NCBI RefSeq assembly: GCF_009184895.1
Contig: NZ_WESE01000001.1
Span: forward strand, 248,001 to 312,000
From: Nostocoides sp. F2B08
Lineage (GTDB): Bacteria > Actinomycetota > Actinomycetes > Actinomycetales > Dermatophilaceae
Direction of reading: 5' to 3'
Length of the DNA: 64,000 nt
Of the stretch, positions 29,350 through 37,959 are shown piece by piece. Under the pieces are notes generated by a model, which saw nothing but the letters and a program-made list of their open reading frames with translations, did not search any database and was not told where the DNA came from. Position 1 is the first letter of the stretch; every line of letters begins with the position of its first letter. The translations under genes and the position numbers were made by a program.

Positions 29350-30534
29350 TCAGGGGTGGCGCTGCCGAGCGCGGGGCGCCACGACGTCGATCAGGTCGTC
29401 CACGAGCTCGGGGTCATACTCGTAGCCCAGACCGAGCTGGATACGCTCCAGGGCCACAGAGACCGCTCCGGGATCACGGGATCCGCCCGTGAAGTCGTCG
29501 AAGGCGTTGGTCAGCTTGATGATCCGAGCCTCCAGCGGGATGCGCTCATCCTCCTCGCGCATGAGGCGATAGGGCGCGGCCTGCCTTGTCAGGAGGGCAG
29601 CGGCCGGCTCGAGCACGCCGGAATGCCGCATGATCCCCACGCCGTCCTGCACGATGCGCTCCTGGTCGCGGGGTGCGGCGAGAACGGTGGCCCCTCCCGG
29701 GATCGGCTGGTCGAGAGCCACCTGGCCGAGGTCGTGCAGGAGAGCGGCGTACTCGAGGGTGTCCATCTCCCGCTGCGAGAGTCCCCGGCGCCGTCCGAGC
29801 TCGACGGCCAGGTCGGCCACTCGCCTGGCGTGGTGGCTCGTCGTATAACCGGCCAGGTCGGTGAGGCGCGAGAGGGCCGCAATGGTCTCCCGATAGGTCT
29901 GGCGAGTGTGCGCGTAGCGCCGCGCCGCGGCGATGCTCAGCACGAGCGGGAGGGTGAAAAGGATCGGACCCCACAGACCGACGGCCTCCCGGGAGAGGAC
30001 GATCATCACCGCGGTGGTCGCGCTGGCCAACGACAGCATTCCGAACGTGGCCACCTCCTCCCGCACTGTGGATACGTAGCCCCTCCGCTCGGACCGGGAG
30101 ACCCACCAGGCCACGACGGCGGCTCTTGCGGCGGCCGCTGTGAGGGCACTCAGCCATAGGGCGAAGGCGTAGATCCAGTCCCGGCCGTCAGGCTCCATCG
30201 TCCGTTCGAGCCCGGTCACGGCGACGAGCTGCGCGAGAAGGCCGGCCACGACGGCATTGGTGAGGCGACCCAGGACATCGACACTCGAGGTCCGGATGCC
30301 GGCCGCCTCGGCGATCGCCGTCCCCACGAGGGAGGCGACGGCCACCGCCAGTACGCCCCCGAGAACGAGCACGACCCCGGAAACCCCGGGACGGTGCGGG
30401 AGCGAGAGCATGAAGGCCACCGCGGCAGCCGACGCGATCGGAGAGATGCCTCGACGTCCTGCGAGACGGACGTGGGCGCTCTCCCCGACGACGATGAGGA
30501 GGAAGAGCACGACCAACCAGGCCATCGTCGTCAT
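29350..30534 (-). CDS. Membrane protein with degenerate HD-GYP-like domain
   Basis: 394 residues. About six hydrophobic segments occupy residues 4-205; a cytoplasmic HD domain follows, with HHARRVADLAVELG and the metal pair H267-D268 in ALLHDLGQVAL. Where active HD-GYP phosphodiesterases have HHE...DGxGYP, this protein reads RQAAPYRLMREEDE before the conserved IPLEARIIKL, so the GYP signature is lost. Its ATG overlaps the stop of the upstream HD-GYP gene (ATGA). It may be a regulatory partner, or have another HD phosphohydrolase activity. Confidence 0.8.
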   Translation of the reverse strand: MTTMAWLVVLFLLIVVGESAHVRLAGRRGISPIASAAAVAFMLSLPHRPGVSGVVLVLGGVLAVAVASLVGTAIAEAAGIRTSSVDVLGRLTNAVVAGLLAQLVAVTGLERTMEPDGRDWIYAFALWLSALTAAAARAAVVAWWVSRSERRGYVSTVREEVATFGMLSLASATTAVMIVLSREAVGLWGPILFTLPLVLSIAAARRYAHTRQTYRETIAALSRLTDLAGYTTSHHARRVADLAVELGRRRGLSQREMDTLEYAALLHDLGQVALDQPIPGGATVLAAPRDQERIVQDGVGIMRHSGVLEPAAALLTRQAAPYRLMREEDERIPLEARIIKLTNAFDDFTGGSRDPGAVSVALERIQLGLGYEYDPELVDDLIDVVAPRARQRHP

Positions 30535-31940
30535 GGTGCCAACCGGTCCAGTGGGTGGTCATGCCGGATGATCCAGCTTTTCGTTGACCGACCGGCGGCG
30601 AGGACGGCGGCGATCGTCGCCATGCTCGACCGCGCACTCTCGCCTTCTGCTCGTGCCCGTTCACCGACCCTGGCCCGACTCAGCCATTCGGTACTCGAGA
30701 CCTCCAACACGCCATGCCGGTCCACCGCACGAGCGAGCGCATCCACGACATTGGAGTCCAGCCCTCGGTCGGCCGCCAGCTGGCTCAAGGCGTCTCGCGG
30801 ATCGAGAGCAGCCACATCGGGCGTGCCGGACGTCAAGGCGTCGAACGCGTCGGCGACTGCGACGATTCGGGCACCGAGTGGGATGTCGGGTCCCATGAGC
30901 CCTCGTGGATATCCGCTCCCGTCGACGCGCTCGTGGTGGGCGCCGATGGCCGGTAGCGCCGGAGCGGCGAATGAGATCCCTGCGAGCATCCGGACGCCCG
31001 TCTCCGGATGCCGGAGGATCTCGTCGTCGGTACCCCGGCGGGCAGCGAGAAGCCCCATGTCGTGGAGCAGCCCAGCCGTGTGGAGTTCCGTCAGCGCTCG
31101 AGGGGAGAGCCTCAAGGACTCCCCGATCCAGTCGCAGAGGATCGCGATGCGTTGGGAGTGTCCGGCCGTTCCCGGGTGACGGACATCCAGCGCCGCGACG
31201 AGAGTATCCGTCGTGCGTTCATGCGCTTCGAGCTCGGCACCGAACTGACCGAAGACCCACCAGGCCACGAGGAGAGGCACGGTTGTGAGTGCCGCGCTGA
31301 ACCAGTGGATCTGGCCGGGTCCCCAGAGCACCACGAGGAGGAAGGCGATGACACCGTATCCGATGTACGCGGCACCGGTCGACGCGATGAGCCCGCGGAC
31401 GTGCACCCAGAAGGGCACCCTCGCGGTGACCGTCATGATGCCGGACAGCACGAGCGCATTGGTCGCGGCCTGGGCGAGATCGGCCACGATCAGGGGTAGC
31501 CCGATGTCGAGGAGCACTGACCCGGTGCCTGAGACGGTCAGCGGATCGACGCCCCCTGCCAGGAGGTAGGCGAACCCTCCGACGAGTCCCACGACGCCGA
31601 ACATGCCGGCGTTGAACACGCGCCGCACGGCCCGCATCCGAACCGGTTGGAGAAGAGTCGGAAGCACGCCGACAACGGCCCCGCCGAACGGGCCGACCAT
31701 CACAGCTGCCGAAAGAGTGACGATGCCGAAGAACGAGAACCGGACTCCGTCGCCCGACATCGACACAACCGAGTCGGGGAGAGTGCGCGCCAGCACACCC
31801 AAAAGGAGCAGCGCGGCCAGAGGAAGGAGGTCGGCGCGGGACGGAGGCTCGTAGACGACCGCGAGCGCCCCGAGCACGATGACGACCGCCCAGACCCCGA
31901 TCACATAGGTCCAGGCGGTCGCGGAAGACTCTCTGCTCAC
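30531..31940 (-). CDS. Membrane-anchored HD-GYP domain phosphodiesterase
   Basis: 469 residues. Eight predicted membrane segments (about 12-30, 36-51, 68-97, 108-130, 145-170, 183-206 and 212-232, the third probably two) precede an HD-GYP domain (about 240-425): GHSQRIA, H293-D294 in AGLLHDMGLLA, HHE at 335-337 and DGSGYP at 340-345 are intact. Such domains hydrolyse cyclic di-GMP or related dinucleotides. The GTG at 31940 is 57 nt behind the secreted-peptide gene and overlaps the next HD gene by 4 nt. The membrane part could be a sensor. Confidence 0.87.
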   Translation of the reverse strand: MSRESSATAWTYVIGVWAVVIVLGALAVVYEPPSRADLLPLAALLLLGVLARTLPDSVVSMSGDGVRFSFFGIVTLSAAVMVGPFGGAVVGVLPTLLQPVRMRAVRRVFNAGMFGVVGLVGGFAYLLAGGVDPLTVSGTGSVLLDIGLPLIVADLAQAATNALVLSGIMTVTARVPFWVHVRGLIASTGAAYIGYGVIAFLLVVLWGPGQIHWFSAALTTVPLLVAWWVFGQFGAELEAHERTTDTLVAALDVRHPGTAGHSQRIAILCDWIGESLRLSPRALTELHTAGLLHDMGLLAARRGTDDEILRHPETGVRMLAGISFAAPALPAIGAHHERVDGSGYPRGLMGPDIPLGARIVAVADAFDALTSGTPDVAALDPRDALSQLAADRGLDSNVVDALARAVDRHGVLEVSSTEWLSRARVGERARAEGESARSSMATIAAVLAAGRSTKSWIIRHDHPLDRLAP

Positions 31941-31997
31941 CTACTCATGCACACGAATGCGCGTGAAAAGAGCCGAAACCGGTCGGAGATGTGATGC

Positions 31998-32159
31998 TCA
32001 GGCTCCCCAGTCCCAGCCGAGCGGCTTGGCACCCCAGTCCCAACCGAGCGGCTTGACGATCTTGACATCCGTCCGCAGGTCAGCGGCCTGCGCAGGAGCG
32101 GCGGCGAGCCCGAAAACGGCGAGACTGGCGAAGAGAACGGTGATGAGGCGCTTGGACAT
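31998..32159 (-). CDS. Short secreted peptide with duplicated KPLGWDWGA
   Basis: 53 residues from ATG 32159: a clear signal peptide (MSKR, hydrophobic core, AAPAQA cleavage site near residue 25) and a mature part of about 28 residues, ADLRTDVKIV followed by KPLGWDWGA twice to the very C-terminus. The two 27-bp repeat units differ at two positions, both synonymous, so selection seems to keep the peptide. It lies directly upstream of the two HD/HD-GYP genes on the same strand. I do not recognise a family; a signalling peptide or a small wall-associated peptide are options. Confidence 0.75.
   Translation of the reverse strand: MSKRLITVLFASLAVFGLAAAPAQAADLRTDVKIVKPLGWDWGAKPLGWDWGA
32001..32054 (-). 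repeat. Tandem 27-bp repeat coding KPLGWDWGA
   Basis: Two adjacent 27-nt units (32001-32027 and 32028-32054), 25 of 27 bases identical. The two differences fall in third codon positions of glycine codons, so the encoded nonapeptide is exactly repeated. Confidence 0.92.
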
Positions 32160-32202
32160 ATCCACACTTTCTCGTACGGCCCCGTAGGGCGTGGAACGGA
32201 AA

Positions 32203-32220
32203 CCGGGTCCGGTGACCCGG
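32203..32220. promoter_or_regulatory. Inverted repeat in the leader of the secreted-peptide gene
   Basis: CCGGGTC-CGGT-GACCCGG, a 7-bp stem with 4-nt loop, 44 nt upstream of the peptide ATG within the 288-bp divergent region shared with bL37. It could be an mRNA leader hairpin or an operator. No other structure stands out in this spacer. Confidence 0.4.
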
Positions 32221-32447
32221 CAGGTCCGCGCTCTCACGCGGATGAGGGTCTGCTCATCATCCCATGTACGACCTCGTCAGATCACCGTTGCGTGCCTACT
32301 GACACGCTGGGTCGGACGAACAACGAACGCCGTGAGTGCTCAGGGCCTCCCGTGGTCGGATCGGCGCGATCGGGCACCTGTGCGAGAATGGCCGCGAGCG
32401 TCCGTCTGTCGCGGACCCGCACGAGACCCATCCCGAAGGAGTATGCG

Positions 32448-32522
32448 ATGAGCAAGCGCGCCCGCAAGCGCCGCGCCCGCAAGAGCAAGGCTGCGAACCA
32501 CGGTCGCAAGCCCAACGCCTGA
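32448..32522 (+). CDS. 50S ribosomal protein bL37
   Basis: A 24-residue, extremely basic peptide: MSKRARKRRARKSKAANHG followed by RKPNA. Length and the ANHG(R/K)(K/R)PNA ending match bL37, the small large-subunit protein first seen in the Mycobacterium smegmatis ribosome structure. An AAGGAG site lies 8 nt before ATG 32448 and a terminator hairpin follows 18 nt after the stop. It is a free-standing transcription unit, and easily missed because it is so short. Confidence 0.92.
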   Translation: MSKRARKRRARKSKAANHGRKPNA

Positions 32523-32540
32523 GCGCCTGGCACGAGACGA

Positions 32541-32576
32541 CGACGGCCCGGCCCCCTCGCGGGGTCCGGGCCGTCG
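32541..32576 (+). terminator. Hairpin terminator after bL37
   Basis: An 11-bp outer stem (CGACGGCCCGG / CCGGGCCGTCG) with an inner CCCC/GGGG pairing, 18 nt after the bL37 stop. It separates bL37 from the convergent anti-sigma factor gene. Confidence 0.82.
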
Positions 32577-32681
32577 GCATGCCGGAGGTCGTCAGGTCGG
32601 AGATCCTCCGGCCTGAGAGGTTGTCAGGTCCGGCGTCCGGACGCACACCCAGAGGCCGGAAACGGCCGCGGGTCTGTGCAT

Positions 32682-33008
32682 TCAGCCCTGCGGCTCGGCC
32701 CTGATGGTCGTGATCCTTGCGATGATCGAGGCGCGCAACGCCTCGGGTGCATGGGCGACGGGCTCGACCCGCCGGATCAGGCTCTTGACGGTCTGGTCGA
32801 CACGGTGCTGTTCGAGGCAGGGGCGGCACTCGCGGACATGTGCCTCGAAGCGCAGGTTCTCCTCCGGTCCCATCTCCCCGTCCATGTACTCGTAGATCCG
32901 CAAGAGGAACTCGGAGCAGTCCGTGTCGTGGTAGTGGGGGGTGACGGAGTCGTCCCCGGCGCCTGCCTGCGTCCCCTCGCCGCTCGGGACGAGACGGTCG
33001 TCGTTCAT
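32682..33008 (-). CDS. rsrA: Zinc-binding redox-sensing anti-sigma factor (RsrA/RshA-like)
   Basis: 108 residues. Binds and silences the adjacent sigma factor in reducing conditions; disulfide formation releases it. Conserved ligands are visible: C31 in [17 protein letters not shown], and the ZAS motif H57-x3-C61-x2-C64 in AHVRECRPC. This is the mycothiol-system anti-sigma family of Actinobacteria. The ATG overlaps the sigma factor stop by 4 nt, ensuring co-translation of the pair. A non-conserved N-terminal extension of about 25 residues precedes the first cysteine. Confidence 0.93.
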   Translation of the reverse strand: MNDDRLVPSGEGTQAGAGDDSVTPHYHDTDCSEFLLRIYEYMDGEMGPEENLRFEAHVRECRPCLEQHRVDQTVKSLIRRVEPVAHAPEALRASIIARITTIRAEPQG

Positions 33009-33673
33009 GACCCGGCCTCCGTCCCGAAGCCACGCTCGACCGCGTACTCGGAAAGGAGTCCGCGCAGTTGACGTCGACCCCGGTGCAGCCGCGACATGAC
33101 CGTACCGATCGGGGTTCCCATGATGTCGGCGATCTCCTTGTAGGCGAACCCCTCGACGTCAGCGAGATACACGGCCATCCGGAAGTCCTCCGGAAGCTCC
33201 TGTAGTGCCCTCTTGACCTCGGTGTCGGGAAGCCGGTCGAGCGCCTCCACCTCGGCCGAACGCAGTCCACGCGAGGTGTGGGACTCGGCCCGGTGCAGCT
33301 GCCAGTCCTCCACCTCGGCACTGTCGGCCTGCTGCGGCTCCCGCTGCTTCTTACGGTAGCCGTTGATGTAGGTGTTCGTCAGGATGCGGTACAACCACGC
33401 CTTGAGGTTGGTCCCCGGCGTGAACTGGTGGAAGGCGGAGTACGCCTTCGCGAACGTCTCCTGAACGAGGTCCTCGGCATCCGCGGGGTTCCGGGTCGTG
33501 CGCAGTGCCGCGCCGTACAGCTGGTCGAGCAGCGGGAGCGCGTCCCGTTCGAAGCGAGCCAGTCGCTCCTCGGGTGTCTCGGTCGCCAGGTCGACCTCCA
33601 CCGGACGCTCGCCCCCGGCGTCGGAGACCGTGCCGGTGGAGACACCGGCGGGGATCGTGGGTTGAGAAGTCAT
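33005..33673 (-). CDS. sigR: ECF RNA polymerase sigma factor of the SigR/SigH group
   Basis: 222 residues from ATG 33673. Sigma region 2 contains [17 protein letters not shown] and [18 protein letters not shown]; region 4 contains the helix-turn-helix [25 protein letters not shown]. Together with the overlapping ZAS anti-sigma factor it forms the thiol-oxidative-stress switch. A GGAGGG stretch and a TAGGCT hexamer lie just before the ATG. Target promoters usually carry GGAAT/GTT; I did not find a convincing one in its own upstream region. Confidence 0.93.
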   Translation of the reverse strand: MTSQPTIPAGVSTGTVSDAGGERPVEVDLATETPEERLARFERDALPLLDQLYGAALRTTRNPADAEDLVQETFAKAYSAFHQFTPGTNLKAWLYRILTNTYINGYRKKQREPQQADSAEVEDWQLHRAESHTSRGLRSAEVEALDRLPDTEVKRALQELPEDFRMAVYLADVEGFAYKEIADIMGTPIGTVMSRLHRGRRQLRGLLSEYAVERGFGTEAGS

Positions 33674-33838
33674 CACCCTCCAGCCTAGCGAGGTCACAGA
33701 CCGACCTCTCCCACGGGTGATCGGGGGGTCGAGGGTCGGAGAGTGGACCACGGCATACATGGGCGCTCGCACTCCTCGGTCGACGGCATCGGTACTCCTG
33801 GCTGAACGCCACTCCCGTGCCCCACATTCCCACCGCAC

Positions 33839-33844
33839 TAGGGT
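33839..33844 (+). promoter_or_regulatory. Probable -10 element giving a leaderless ferritin mRNA
   Basis: TAGGGT lies 7 nt before the ATG at 33852, so transcription would start at or next to the start codon. No ribosome site is present between them. The same spacing is seen at hisN, the Lrp gene and others in this window. Confidence 0.55.
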
Positions 33845-33851
33845 TGGTCCC

Positions 33852-34382
33852 ATGACGCAGAGGTCCTTCGCCGGACTGCTTCGCGAGCAGGTCCGGCACG
33901 AGTTCACCGCGAGCCAGCAGTACATCGCGATCGCCGTGTGGTTCGACGGCCGGGACCTGCCCCGTCTCGCGGCCCACTTCTACGCGCAGAGCGTCGAGGA
34001 GCGCAACCACGCCATGATGATGGTCCAGTACCTGCTCGACCGGGACTGGGATGTCGGCATCCCCGGGGTCGACGAGGTGCGCAACGACTTCTCCGACGTG
34101 ACCGAGCCTCTCGATCTCGCCCTTGCGCAGGAGCAGCAGGTGACCGGGCAGATCGAGGCGATCTTCCGGGCCGCGCGCGATGAGGGAGACCTTCTCGGCG
34201 AGCAGTTCATGCTCTGGTTCCTCAAGGAGCAGGTCGAGGAGGTGGCGCAGATGAACACACTCGTCACGATCGCTCGGCGAGCCGGGTCGAACTGGTTCTA
34301 CATCGAGGACCACCTGGCTCGCGAGCAGGTCGACGACTCGGATGACGCTTCGGCGCCTGCGGCGGCCGGCGGGGCCCTCTGA
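33852..34382 (+). CDS. Ferritin (BfrB-like iron storage protein)
   Basis: 176 residues of the four-helix ferritin fold. It shows [20 protein letters not shown] and [21 protein letters not shown], which carry ferroxidase glutamates and the histidine, and [21 protein letters not shown] in helix four. It is a non-haem ferritin that stores iron as ferric mineral and limits Fenton chemistry, fitting next to sigR-rsrA. Start ATG 33852, apparently leaderless. It ends 18 bp from the convergent hydrolase. Confidence 0.94.
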   Translation: MTQRSFAGLLREQVRHEFTASQQYIAIAVWFDGRDLPRLAAHFYAQSVEERNHAMMMVQYLLDRDWDVGIPGVDEVRNDFSDVTEPLDLALAQEQQVTGQIEAIFRAARDEGDLLGEQFMLWFLKEQVEEVAQMNTLVTIARRAGSNWFYIEDHLAREQVDDSDDASAPAAAGGAL

Positions 34383-34400
34383 ACCACCCCGCGCGCCGGG

Positions 34401-35048
34401 TCAGGATTCCGGGAAGCGGCCGTCGAGGAACTCGCGGACGGCGCTGACGACGTCGGACGGGTTCGGCGAATGCGCGCCGCGGACCACCATCAACAGGCTG
34501 GGTTCGAGTCCGGCAGCGAGGAGCTCATCAGGGGTGCCGAAGGCATCTCGCTCCCCCTGCACGACCCCGACCGGCAGGCCCAGCCCCACTGCGCCGGCGA
34601 GCTCGCCGTAGCGCGACCGTTCAGGGCGTCCCGGAGGATGGAGCGGGAACGACAGTGCGAGGATCGCGTCGGCACCGACCGCGCCTGCCGTGCGGCAGAC
34701 GACCCGGGCTCCCGCGGACCGTCCTGCGGACACCACCGGAGACGGGAGACCGTACTCATCACGCAGCGCGCGAACGACCGGGACATAGGCGACGTCGAGT
34801 CTCGGGGGTGGGCTCGCCACCCGCCTGCCGGCGACCCTCCAGGGTTGGTCGACGAGCCCCACCACCCATCCGGCACGAGGCAGCGACCGGGCGAGTGCGG
34901 CCAGGTCGGCCGAGTCACCCAGCCCACCCGCACCGTGCGAGAGCAGGAGCGTCCCGCGCCCCGCCGTCGGGCCCGTGCGCACTCGCACCCGCGCCGGCCC
35001 CTCCGGTGTCGCGATGGTGTGGACGGCCTCGTCCGCGGTGTCACCCAC
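34401..35048 (-). CDS. Alpha/beta hydrolase of the KANL3/Tex30 type
   Basis: 215 residues from GTG 35048. It keeps LLLSHGAGGLGDS, the nucleophile elbow VSAGRSAGARVV (GxSxG) and the final histidine in VVRGAHSPN, so the Ser-His pair is intact. The substrate is unknown. The start overlaps the SRAP gene's stop by 8 nt and is preceded by a GGGGGAGA ribosome site inside that gene, so the two are coupled. Confidence 0.82.
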   Translation of the reverse strand: MGDTADEAVHTIATPEGPARVRVRTGPTAGRGTLLLSHGAGGLGDSADLAALARSLPRAGWVVGLVDQPWRVAGRRVASPPPRLDVAYVPVVRALRDEYGLPSPVVSAGRSAGARVVCRTAGAVGADAILALSFPLHPPGRPERSRYGELAGAVGLGLPVGVVQGERDAFGTPDELLAAGLEPSLLMVVRGAHSPNPSDVVSAVREFLDGRFPES

Positions 35049-35877
35049 CGACGATCTCCCCCGTCTCCGGATCCACGACACCGACCAGGTCCTCGACCGG
35101 GGCCGGGTCCAGCAGCTGCGGACCGTTCGAGCGGCTGCTGTTCACCGCACGAGAGACTGGGTATGCGCGGAACCGCCCCGCGGGAACCGGGACGAGAAGC
35201 TCCGCAACGGTGGATGGATCCGTGACCTCGGAATCCAGCCAGTCAGTCCAGCGCTCGGCCGGCAGGACCATCGGCTGGCGGTCGTGGATCCGATCCAGGC
35301 CCGACTCCGCCGCGGTCGTGATGATCGTGAAGGTCGTCAGCCATGCCGCTGGGTCGTCGGCTTCGGGGACGTCCTTGTCCCGCCAGAACTCATAGAGTCC
35401 GGCGAAGGCGATGACGTCGTGCTCCGGATCGGAGATGAAGAACGGCTGCTTGCGGGGCTTGCTCCGATCGTCCATGACGACCGGTGACGCCTGCCATTCG
35501 TACCAGCCGCGGGCGGGGACCAGGCAACGACGGGTGCGTGCGGGTCCCGAGTAGGCCCGGCTCTCCAGGACCGTCTCCGCGCGGGCGTTGATCATCCGGA
35601 CCCCGGCACGGGGATCGGGTGACCACGGCGGCACCAGGCCCCAGGTCAGGAGGCGGAGCTGGCGTATGGGCTCTCGTGCGGGGGCGCCTCGCTCAGGCCG
35701 CTGGAGGACGACGGGAGCCTGCTTCGTCGGAGCCATGTTGTAGTCGGGACGTCCCGGCGCGGGAGTCTGCGGGTTGGCCAGGACCGACCGCCCCGGCTCC
35801 GCGGTCGCGTCGAGATCCACGTCGAAGGTCTCGACGAGCTCGTCCGGGTTGGCGGTCGCCGCATACCGTCCACACAT
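35041..35877 (-). CDS. SOS response-associated peptidase (SRAP, YedK/HMCES family)
   Basis: 278 residues. Cross-links covalently to abasic sites in single-stranded DNA and protects them. Conserved residues are in place: C2 exposed after Met removal (MCGRYA), N97 in MINARAET, E127 in GWYEW and H198 in IHDRQPM. Start ATG 35877 has a GGGAGGAGA site upstream. A 14-bp perfect palindrome lies 24 nt before the start; it is not a LexA box. Confidence 0.95.
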   Translation of the reverse strand: MCGRYAATANPDELVETFDVDLDATAEPGRSVLANPQTPAPGRPDYNMAPTKQAPVVLQRPERGAPAREPIRQLRLLTWGLVPPWSPDPRAGVRMINARAETVLESRAYSGPARTRRCLVPARGWYEWQASPVVMDDRSKPRKQPFFISDPEHDVIAFAGLYEFWRDKDVPEADDPAAWLTTFTIITTAAESGLDRIHDRQPMVLPAERWTDWLDSEVTDPSTVAELLVPVPAGRFRAYPVSRAVNSSRSNGPQLLDPAPVEDLVGVVDPETGEIVGG

Positions 35878-35901
35878 CGATCGGGGTCTCCTCCCAGCGG
35901 C

Positions 35902-35915
35902 CGCGACATGTCGCG
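35902..35915. promoter_or_regulatory. Perfect 14-bp palindrome in the SRAP-DoxX divergent spacer
   Basis: CGCGACATGTCGCG, 24 bp upstream of the SRAP ATG and just downstream of a TACGTT -10-like hexamer on the minus strand. A protein bound here would sit over the early transcribed region of SRAP. Possible operator; the regulator is unknown. Confidence 0.45.
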
Positions 35916-36034
35916 ACAGCGACTAACGTAGACCAGGCTAGGGGTAACCGCGCCCGTGACCAGCATCGATCACGTGTCACCGACGATGCTGTGGTCGGGG
36001 CCGCACCACCCTCCATCAGCCGTGAGGAGAGTTC

Positions 36035-36577
36035 ATGTCCCTTGTCCGTCGCGTCGCTCGACCGATGCTCGCCGCCATCTTCGTCGCAGGAGGGATCGAG
36101 GCGTTGAGACACCCGGGCAAGCGAGCCCGGCGGGCGCAGCCCCTCGTCGACAAGGCTGCCGAGCCGCTCCACCTTCCGCAGGACCCCGAGCTGCTCGTTC
36201 GCGCGAACGGGGCGCTCATGATCGGCGCGGGCGCGTTGCTGGCGACCGGCAGGTTCCCCCGGGTCGCCGCTGCGGCCCTCGCCGGAACCCTCGTCCCAGC
36301 GACCATCGTCGAGTACCCGTTCTGGGAGTCCGAGGACCCCCAGGAGCGTCGGGACCGGCAGGTCCAGGTGCTCAAGAACGTCGGGCTTCTCGGAGGGCTG
36401 CTCCTGGCCGCCGTCGACACCGAGGGCAAGCCCGGTCTGGCCTACCGGGCGAAGATGGCCGGTGACAGCATCAGCCGGACGGCGCGGACGACTCGTCGCG
36501 AGGCGCGGATGGCGGCGAGGCTCGCAGGCAAGGAGGCTCGACTGAAGGCGGCCGGCGCGACCCATGCCCTCGGCTGA
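36035..36577 (+). CDS. DoxX family membrane protein
   Basis: 180 residues. Four hydrophobic stretches (about 5-25, 57-75, 79-97 and 115-135) with the DoxX-type [14 protein letters not shown] and [19 protein letters not shown] segments, then a basic C-terminal tail of about 45 residues. Some mycobacterial DoxX relatives join superoxide dismutase and a thiol oxidoreductase in a membrane complex; that role is not shown here. Its last 14 bp overlap the aroA start, so the two are coupled. Confidence 0.82.
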   Translation: MSLVRRVARPMLAAIFVAGGIEALRHPGKRARRAQPLVDKAAEPLHLPQDPELLVRANGALMIGAGALLATGRFPRVAAAALAGTLVPATIVEYPFWESEDPQERRDRQVQVLKNVGLLGGLLLAAVDTEGKPGLAYRAKMAGDSISRTARTTRREARMAARLAGKEARLKAAGATHALG

Positions 36578-37910
36578 ACCATCCCCCGCTGACCAACATC
36601 CGGTCGGACAGACCTGGCCCGCGCCCACCGCTGTCGAGCCGATCGACGCAGTCGTGCGCCTTCCGGGCAGCAAGTCGCTCACCAACCGCTACCTCGTCCT
36701 CGCCGCTCTGGCAAGCGACACCTCACGGCTGCGGCGCCCACTGCGCAGCCGTGACACCGTCCTGATGGCGCAGGCCCTGCGGGCACTGGGGGCGCAGATC
36801 ACCGACGTGCCCGTCTCCGACGGTGTGGACGCCGACTGGCTGATCGAGCCTGGTCCGGTGCGCGGCGGTGCCCGGATCGACTGTGGTCTGGCGGGGACCG
36901 TCATGCGATTCCTCCCGGCGGTGGCCGCCCTGGCCGGGTCACCGGTCCGGTTCGACGGTGACGCGCACGCGCGGCTACGCCCCATGTCGGCGCTGCTCTC
37001 GGCCCTTCGCACTCTCGGGGCGGTCGTCGACGACGGCGATCGAGGAGCGCTGCCGTTCTCGGTCTCCGGAGGGCCGCGTCTGAAGGGCGGGCCGGTCACG
37101 ATGGACGCCTCGGCGTCCTCCCAGTTCGTCTCGGCGCTGCTCCTTGCCGGATCCAGATACCCGGAGGGCGTGACCGTCCGACACGAGGGTCCGCCCGTTC
37201 CCAGCCAGCCCCATATCGACATGACGATCGAGACGCTGCGCGATGTCGGCGCCATCGTCGACGACAGTGTGCCTGACGTGTGGTCGGTGGCTCCCGGCCC
37301 ACTCGGGGCGCTCGACGTCGTCGTGGAGCCCGACCTGTCCAACGCGGCGCCCTTCCTGGCTGCGGCCGCAGTGACCGGAGGCCGGGTCAGGGTCCCCGGC
37401 TGGCCCGGCTATACCACCCAGGCCGGCGATGCGTTCCGAGACATCCTCGACGCGATGGGTGCCGACGTCCACCTCGACCGGGACCATCTCGAGGTGCGCG
37501 GCACCGGCGGACTGAGCGGCGTCGACGTCGACCTCCACGACGCGGCGGAGCTCACGCCGGTCGTCGCTGCGCTCGCGGCGCTGGCCGACTCCCCCACGTG
37601 GATCCGGGGGGTCGCCCACATCCGCGGTCACGAGACCGACCGTCTCGCGGCCCTCGCCCGCGAGCTCACCGCCCGGGGGACGGGGGTGGATGAGACCGAG
37701 GACGGCCTCCACATCCGCCCGGGACCACTGAGCGGAGGGCTCTTCCGGACCTACGCCGACCACCGGATGGTCATGGCCGCCGCCGTTCTCGGCCTGGCCG
37801 TCCCCGACGTCGTGGTCGAGGATGTCGCAACGGTGGGCAAGACCCTGCCGACGTTCACCACGTTGTGGGCCGACATGCTCACCTCCGAGTCGAGCGTGCT
37901 CGGCCGATGA
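36564..37910 (+). CDS. aroA: 3-phosphoshikimate 1-carboxyvinyltransferase (EPSP synthase)
   Basis: Sixth step of the shikimate pathway. 448 residues; the two-domain inverse alpha/beta barrel shows [18 protein letters not shown], the glycine-rich [31 protein letters not shown] and the C-terminal [15 protein letters not shown] segment. ATG 36564 overlaps doxX by 14 bp. rsgA follows 49 bp later, a pairing (aroA-rsgA) typical of Actinobacteria near the sigR locus. Confidence 0.96.
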   Translation: MPSAEPSPADQHPVGQTWPAPTAVEPIDAVVRLPGSKSLTNRYLVLAALASDTSRLRRPLRSRDTVLMAQALRALGAQITDVPVSDGVDADWLIEPGPVRGGARIDCGLAGTVMRFLPAVAALAGSPVRFDGDAHARLRPMSALLSALRTLGAVVDDGDRGALPFSVSGGPRLKGGPVTMDASASSQFVSALLLAGSRYPEGVTVRHEGPPVPSQPHIDMTIETLRDVGAIVDDSVPDVWSVAPGPLGALDVVVEPDLSNAAPFLAAAAVTGGRVRVPGWPGYTTQAGDAFRDILDAMGADVHLDRDHLEVRGTGGLSGVDVDLHDAAELTPVVAALAALADSPTWIRGVAHIRGHETDRLAALARELTARGTGVDETEDGLHIRPGPLSGGLFRTYADHRMVMAAAVLGLAVPDVVVEDVATVGKTLPTFTTLWADMLTSESSVLGR

Positions 37911-37959
37911 CGCACGGCCGCCCGCGCGCCGAAGGACCACCCCGGGGTCGGGACCGGCC

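Noticed and set aside
32641-32681. A GGCCG-GAAA-CGGCC hairpin near the rsrA stop as a terminator
   Set aside because: The stem is only 5 bp and such stems are common by chance in this composition; not strong enough to list.
35902-35915. The palindrome upstream of the SRAP gene as a LexA (SOS) box
   Set aside because: It does not match the actinobacterial LexA consensus (TCGAAC-N4-GTTCGA), so SOS control cannot be claimed from it.
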